Assembly: GCA_030737875.1 (NCBI GenBank)
Contig: CM060911.1
Span: 96,306,599-96,370,598 of the forward strand
Source: Allium sativum
Lineage: Eukaryota; Streptophyta; Magnoliopsida; Asparagales; Amaryllidaceae
DNA length: 64,000 nucleotides
Direction of reading: 5' to 3'
Part shown: piece after piece, positions 59,384 to 64,000 of the stretch
How positions within the stretch are numbered: the stretch's first letter is position 1
Layout of the letters: every line of letters begins with the position of its first letter
Translations under genes and position numbers: made by a program
The notes under the pieces: model-generated
Seen by the model: only the letters and a program-made list of their open reading frames with translations
Database searches by the model: none
Told to the model about the DNA's origin: nothing

Positions 59384-60075
59384 GCTCGAAAATTCGAACC
59401 ACTTAGGTCTGAAGATTCGAGCCTAGGTGGCTCGAAAACTCGAACCACCATGGGATCGATAATTCGAATCTAGGTGGCTCGAAAATTTGAACCACGGTGG
59501 TTCATAAATTCAAGCCCCTTTAGTTCGAACTTTCGGGTTCTCAGGGTACGGAGTTTAGAGGCCTTGGGTTCGAAGTCTCGAACCCCAGTGCTCGAAAGGT
59601 CTCGGCCTTAGGGGTATCAGAACTTTGAGCCCAAGGCTTGAAATTTCGAACCCTACAGGGCTCGAAATATCGAGTCCCCTCAGGTTCAAATTTCCGAACC
59701 TCCCCTGCCAGGCTCGAAATCTCGAGCCTCCTCTGACCACCGTACTTCGACCTCCCTTCTTCCATCCCTCTTTCGACCGAGTCTATTACCTAGAATTTTT
59801 TCTGAAAGGGTCGAGTAACGAAGCTTTCAGAACAGTGGCAACTGATGACGTAAAATAAAAGGAAGAGAAATGAAGGGGGAGGGGCCTATTTATAATAAAA
59901 AGGGAAAAAGTCCCTTCCCATTCCGAGGCTCGAAATTTCGAATCACGGGCTCGAAATTTCGAACCCGCAGGGCTCGAATTTCCGAGCCTTGCGGTTCGAA
60001 ATTCGAACCACCGTGGATCGAAATTTCAAACCTATACGGTTCGAAATTTTGAACCCCAGTGGTTCGGAATTTCGT
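59384..60075. repeat. Palindrome array 1 (GGCTCGAAATTTCGAACC type) in O 3' LTR
   Basis: Degenerate units of about 23 bp, each a near-palindrome around CGAAATTTCG or CGAAAATTCG, in two blocks: 59384-59720 and 59925-60075. The minus-strand TATA box sits between the blocks. Confidence 0.85.
59887..59894 (-). promoter_or_regulatory. Candidate antisense TATA box in O 3' LTR
   Basis: The minus strand reads TATAAATAGGCCCCTCCCCC, a textbook plant TATA context followed by a CT-rich stretch. It faces the antisense ORF whose ATG is at 59041. Inference only; no transcript evidence. Confidence 0.5.
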
Positions 60076-60517
60076 ATCCCTCAAAAAAAAAATCGGCCAT
60101 CATGCTTACGTACGCCTATTCCCCACAGGTGTCAAATCACCTGAAATGCGCGATGATGACGCCATGTGAAAACCTAGCAACACGCGTGCGACACCAAACC
60201 AAAAGCAACTCGCTCACTTTTCCCCCAACGAGTGAGCCCGCTAGCTAACATGTTTTTACCTATAGCTTCCAGGATAAATCCGCAACCCAACTACCATCTC
60301 AACTTTCATTCCAAAGCACATCATGTCATGACAAGACGTACTTTGGGAGGCAAATGTTAACTGGCCTTTTGGTCCGGTTACCAAAAGTACTCAAGACACG
60401 CTAGACTCAACTCATCGCATGAAGACAGGGCCAAGGGCGAAGCTTAGGAAGTGCAAGAGGAAGACCGAAGAGAGAACGCGCTAACGAGCTTCGACCACAT
60501 CCCTCACCAAACATACT

Positions 60518-60800
60518 TCGCACCATGCCAGGTGCAAAATTCCGTACCCAGTAGGTGCGAAATTCCACACCTACCAGGTGCGGAATTTCGCACCTCACAG
60601 ATGCGAAATTTCGCACTGGCAGGTGCGAAATTTCGCACCAAGCAGGCGCGTAATTTCGCACCTAGGAGGTGCGTAATTTCGCACCTAACAGGTGCGTAAT
60701 TTCACACCCAACAGGTGCGAAATTTCGTACCCAGCAGGTGCGAAATTTGGCACCTCTATCCAGGTGCGAATTTTCAGTGGCTGACAGCTGGAGGCGCGAA
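60518..60800. repeat. Palindrome array 2 (CAGGTGCGAAATTTCGCACC type) in O 3' LTR
   Basis: Ten near-palindromic units of about 23 bp plus a partial one, e.g. AGGTGCGAAATTTCGCACC, with substitutions in either arm. It ends some 50-70 bases before the plus-strand TATA box. Confidence 0.88.
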
Positions 60801-60849
60801 TTTCCTGTAGATGGTCCCCATTTCTACCTATTCCTACCTAACCACTTCC

Positions 60850-60857
60850 TATAAATA
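60850..60857 (+). promoter_or_regulatory. TATA box of element O 3' LTR
   Basis: TATAAATA in TTCCTATAAATACCCCATGG. Poly(A) signal AATAAA follows at 61074-61079, giving a short R region, unlike element A. Confidence 0.65.
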
Positions 60858-61251
60858 CCCCATGGCCTCACACTTCAAAAGGGTTGGATTCTTGAGCTTG
60901 GTAGCCTCCATAGAGCTTCATTAATGTCACCTCCTCTTTGAGGAAGAAGAAGGACAAAATTGTCTTTTTCCTTATTTGTTCAATATATGATGATTATGAC
61001 TTCATACATCATAAAAAGTGAATGTACTGAGATATCATGAGATAGTCTCAACCTTGTAATCTTCCAAGTGATCAATAAAATTCCAACGACTCTTCAAAGT
61101 GGACGTAGGCCCTCACTGAGGCCGAACCACTATAAATTCCTTGTGTTATTTACTGCTTATGTTTTATTTTATGTTCTTGTCTATGCGACCATATTTATAA
61201 TTCCTAGTAATTGGGAATCTTTGGTGTTTACGACATTTTTTGCCGTTAACA

Positions 61252-62216
61252 GGTAGGATATCTTTTCTCATGCGGTTTCAGTTGCCGACTAGCATAAGCT
61301 ACAACCCAACCTCCTTGCATCAATACAACACCTAGTTCGGTACCACAGGCATATGTGTATACCGTCATCTCTTCATTCCCTTTAGGAATGACTAACACTG
61401 TTGCACATGTCAACTTTTCCTTTAGACTCTTGAATGCATCCTCGCACTTTTCGTCCCAGACGAAAGCTTGATTCTTCTTGGTCAGCTGAGTCAATGGTGT
61501 CGCTATCTTGGAGAAGTCCTAGATAAGCTTACGATAATATCCAGCTAACCCCAAGAAACTTCTTATGTCTGTTGCATTCTTGGGTGTAGACCAATCTTGT
61601 ACCGTAGCCACCTTCGCAGGGTCCACCGCAATACCATTCTCTGAAACAACATGGCCCAAGAATCTCACTTCTCTCCTCCAGAAGTGACACTTAGAAAACT
61701 TCACTTTCAATTGGTGTTTTCTTAACACCTCCATCACTACTCTCAAATGTTCCTTGTGTTCTTTCTCCATCCTCGAATAAACATGTATATCGTCCAAGAA
61801 CAAAAGAACAAACTTATTCAATTGATCCTTGAATACCCCATTCATAAGATCCACAAAATATGCTGGTGCATTGGTCAACCCGAATGGCATGACCAACCAC
61901 TCATAGAATTCAGATGGCGTCCGAAGGCCGTTTTAGCTATACTCTCAGCTTCCATCCTAAACTGATGAAAACCTGTCGCTAGATCCAATTGGGAGAACAC
62001 TCTCGCGCCTCTCAACTGATCAAACAAATCATCTATCCACGGTAGAGGATACTTATTCTTCCTCATCCCCTTATTTAACTCGCGGTAGTCCACACACAAT
62101 CGAAGGGAACCATCTGCCTTGGTAACAAACACAACTGGTGCTCCCCACTCAGAAACACTTCTTCTGATAAATCCCTTCTTCAAAAGATCGCTCACTTGCA
62201 CCCCGAGCTCTCGTTG
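61252..62216 (-). pseudogene. pol: Element E RT and N-terminal RNase H
   Basis: From 62201 down: [35 protein letters not shown], then a frameshift near 61900-61925. RT resumes with [13 protein letters not shown] and the intact catalytic box [12 protein letters not shown] stop near 61520 separates the tether (LTKKNQAFVWDEKCEDAF) and RNase H start, where the first catalytic Asp is replaced (VYTYACGTELG; relatives have YTDA). Coding ends at SRQLKPHEKRYPT where O's LTR interrupts. Confidence 0.85.
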
Positions 62217-63836
62217 CTACCTTGGTGCTATACGACGAAGTGGCATCACTATAGGTCTGGTATCTTTCACTAAATCAATATGAAGCTCAATCTCTCGGTA
62301 TGGTGGAAGTCCGGTCACTTGCTCAAAGATGTCCGGATACTTGCCAGCCATGGGCACATCTGACAACTCATCATGTGGGATGTCAAGGGAATTTAGAAAA
62401 CTAGCCATTACCCCATCACTAGGTAGACCACCAAACACTACCCTCCACCCATCATCCGCTCTAACTGTCACCAAAAAGCTCTCACAGTCTACCACCACTC
62501 CATACCTTTGGAGCCAATCGACTCCCAAAATAATGCCAAACCTAGTAAAGCCAAAAACAAAGCAATCACAAGCAAACATGCATCCATGACTCGATAAGAC
62601 CAAATTTCGACAAATCATACTAAGACTAGTTGAACCACTAATCGGGTTCGTCATCGCTAAAGGCCTATCGACTATCTCGGGTTCCAATTCCAACCTATCT
62701 ACCAGGTCACTAGATATGAAGGAACGGGAAGCTCCGGTATCAAACAATACTCGAACATGAACATCATAAACAGAAAGCATACCTTGGATAATGACACTCT
62801 TTCCTTTCTCCGCTGCAGTTGGGGCATTCGACAAAGAAGGAACAACATTAAGAGTATATGCTTTCACAATCTGCTTTTCTTTAGGGGGCTGTGGACACTT
62901 ATCCTTGTGATGTCCCACTTGGCCACAGTTGAAGCACTTCCTATTCGCTGGCTTTGCTTGACATTCTTTAGCATAATGGCCCTTCTTGCCACAACTAAAG
63001 CATTCGACATCTTTCTTGCTCTTTTTCTGACTATCCTTAGCTTGGTTCTGACTTTGCTTCCTTTTATTATGTGAATTATTCTTGCCTCCACCGCTTGCTT
63101 GCGGCTTTGGCCCCTCTGTAGATGCAACAATGACTTCAGTCTTGAGTTTAGGATAAAGGCTCTCTGACCTCAATGCTTTCCCAATCATCGATTCAAAAGT
63201 CTCATCAATATGGTTTATAAGCCTTTCCCCCAAGCACTGATCTAAACCAGTTATGAACTTCTCATTCTTCTTCTCAGGAGTATCAATGAGGGATAATCCA
63301 TACATCGATAAAGTATCGAAGTCAGCAATATACTCTGAGACTGCTCTACCATTCTGCTTAAGTTCCAAGAACTTCCTAAACAATTCTGATTTTTGAGTAG
63401 CTGGGATAAACTTATCACTAAAGCGAGCTTTAAATTGATCCCATGTAACTTGATCCTCAGTAGTGGCTACCTTAATAGCATTCCACCAATTCATAGCCCG
63501 TCCTTGCAGCTGACGGGATGCTAGCTTCCTCTTCATCGCATCCTCGATTCCCAAATCCTCGAAGATACGCTCACAACTATCGAGACAATATTGAAATTAT
63601 GTAGCCGATTCCGTTCCGAGGAACGGCTTCCCACCAAAACTAGTGTAATCCTTGCAAAGCTTGGCGAAATCGGCTCTAGGCGCCTACACCACTGCACCAC
63701 CACCATTTGCAGCATTATGAGCTACTCTCTGAACATTCCTAAGCATCTCTCTCATAAGGTCAGTGAACATCGTCCTCATATCAGGAGCATTCCCATTATT
63801 AGCTCCTCTACCATTACCCCTAGTATATCGGCTCAT
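62217..63836 (-). pseudogene. gag: Element E gag-protease
   Basis: The start is MSRYTRGNGRG at 63836. Two in-frame stops, TAG near 63685 and TAA near 63600, break the N-terminal part. From 63554 a 445-codon frame is open: capsid domain (GRAMNWWNAIK, FSDKFIPATQK, LKQNGRAVSEYIADFDTLS), a basic linker, knuckles CFSCGKKGHYAKEC and CFNCGQVGHHKDKC, protease with intact active site VLFDTGASRSFIS and distal ILGVDWLQRYG, then the linker toward RT. A TAG at 62217-62219 ends the frame just before the RT start. The gag type differs from A/B/C. Confidence 0.88.
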
Positions 63837-64000
63837 CGTTCAATATGTAAGGAGAAAATGATTAACCATCTCTTTAGTGGTGCCATTGCAGTGCAACTCC
63901 ACCCTTAAATATACTAATAGTATATATATAACTTTTAAAAACCAAAATATCACAAATACACGCTCTCATATACATACTATCTCTCCCTGGTGTCTTTCCC
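63837..64000 (-). other. Element E leader, cut by window edge
   Basis: AT-rich, no gene, upstream of E's gag start. It includes an ATATATATA stretch near 63920. LTR and primer site would lie beyond the window. Confidence 0.5.

Larger units (their letters stand above)
59092..61251 (+). repeat. Element O 3' LTR (start approximate)
   Basis: The right edge is sharp: CCGTTAACA ends at 61251 and RNase H coding of element E starts at 61252. The left edge is uncertain between about 59092 (TGTACCCCCC) and 59132 (TGTCATGC after a purine-rich stretch), because no second LTR copy is in view. It contains two palindrome arrays, TATAAATA at 60850-60857 (plus), TATAAATA on the minus strand at 59887-59894 and AATAAA at 61074-61079. 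Confidence 0.75.
61252..64000 (-). mobile_element. Element E: Ty3/gypsy element, host of element O
   Basis: A minus-strand gag-pol with two CCHC knuckles, protease, RT and the start of RNase H, cut at 61252 by the end of O's LTR; the rest lies left of O, outside the window. It continues past the right edge as a leader before gag. Related to A/B/C in RT ([14 protein letters not shown]) but with a different gag. Confidence 0.88.

Noticed and set aside
60518..60800. Regular repeat array resembling CRISPR
   Set aside because: Units are contiguous palindromes without unique spacers, lie in an LTR and the genome is a plant's.

Overview
The window is plant nuclear DNA made almost entirely of nested transposable elements. 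I found no intact host gene, no tRNA or rRNA gene and no CRISPR. The evidence for a flowering plant is Ty3/gypsy elements primed by initiator tRNA-Met, a CACTA DNA transposon carrying a multi-exon Ulp1 protease gene, AT-rich spacers, GT-AG introns and plant-type TATA and AATAAA signals. The species cannot be read from the sequence.

Layout, outermost to innermost. (1) Element E (61252-64000, minus) is a decayed Ty3/gypsy gag-pol and the oldest layer. (2) Element O, a Tat-lineage Ty3/gypsy element, sits in E. Its gag is at 4680-6040 and 50550-50900, pol at 50900-53832, an antisense additional ORF at 54950-59041 and the 3' LTR at about 59092-61251. (3) O's gag is split twice: by a CACTA transposon (209-4679, itself cut by a gypsy LTR at 1-208) and by element A (6041-50549, target duplication TACAC). 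(4) A is a chromovirus-like gypsy element with 3.8-kb LTRs and a badly deleted pol. It hosts three more elements: D (11861-25776, duplication TTAAC) in its pol, B (26298-37272, duplication TGTTG) behind its pol, and C (41203-50348, duplication TAATG) inside its 3' LTR. Deepest nesting is therefore E > O > A > B/C/D.

A, B and C are diverged members of one LTR family. B and C point opposite to A. B is a nearly full-length but stop-riddled gag-pol copy, and C keeps only gag. D is unrelated in LTR sequence: two 6.4-kb LTRs enclose only 1.03 kb of non-coding DNA, so it must be mobilised in trans.

The most interesting signals are non-coding. The LTRs of A, B and C carry, usually as a tandem pair, a roughly 90-base hairpin with an almost fixed loop and a stem that changes on both sides in step. 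It lies between the TATA box and the poly(A) signal, so it is transcribed. Upstream of each TATA box lies a palindrome cluster whose sequence differs between lineages (GTCGAC type in A and B, GGCGCAC type in C, CGAAATTTCG type in O). O's 3' LTR appears to hold divergent TATA boxes, one facing the antisense ORF. All lineage calls rest on motifs read by eye; no database search was run.
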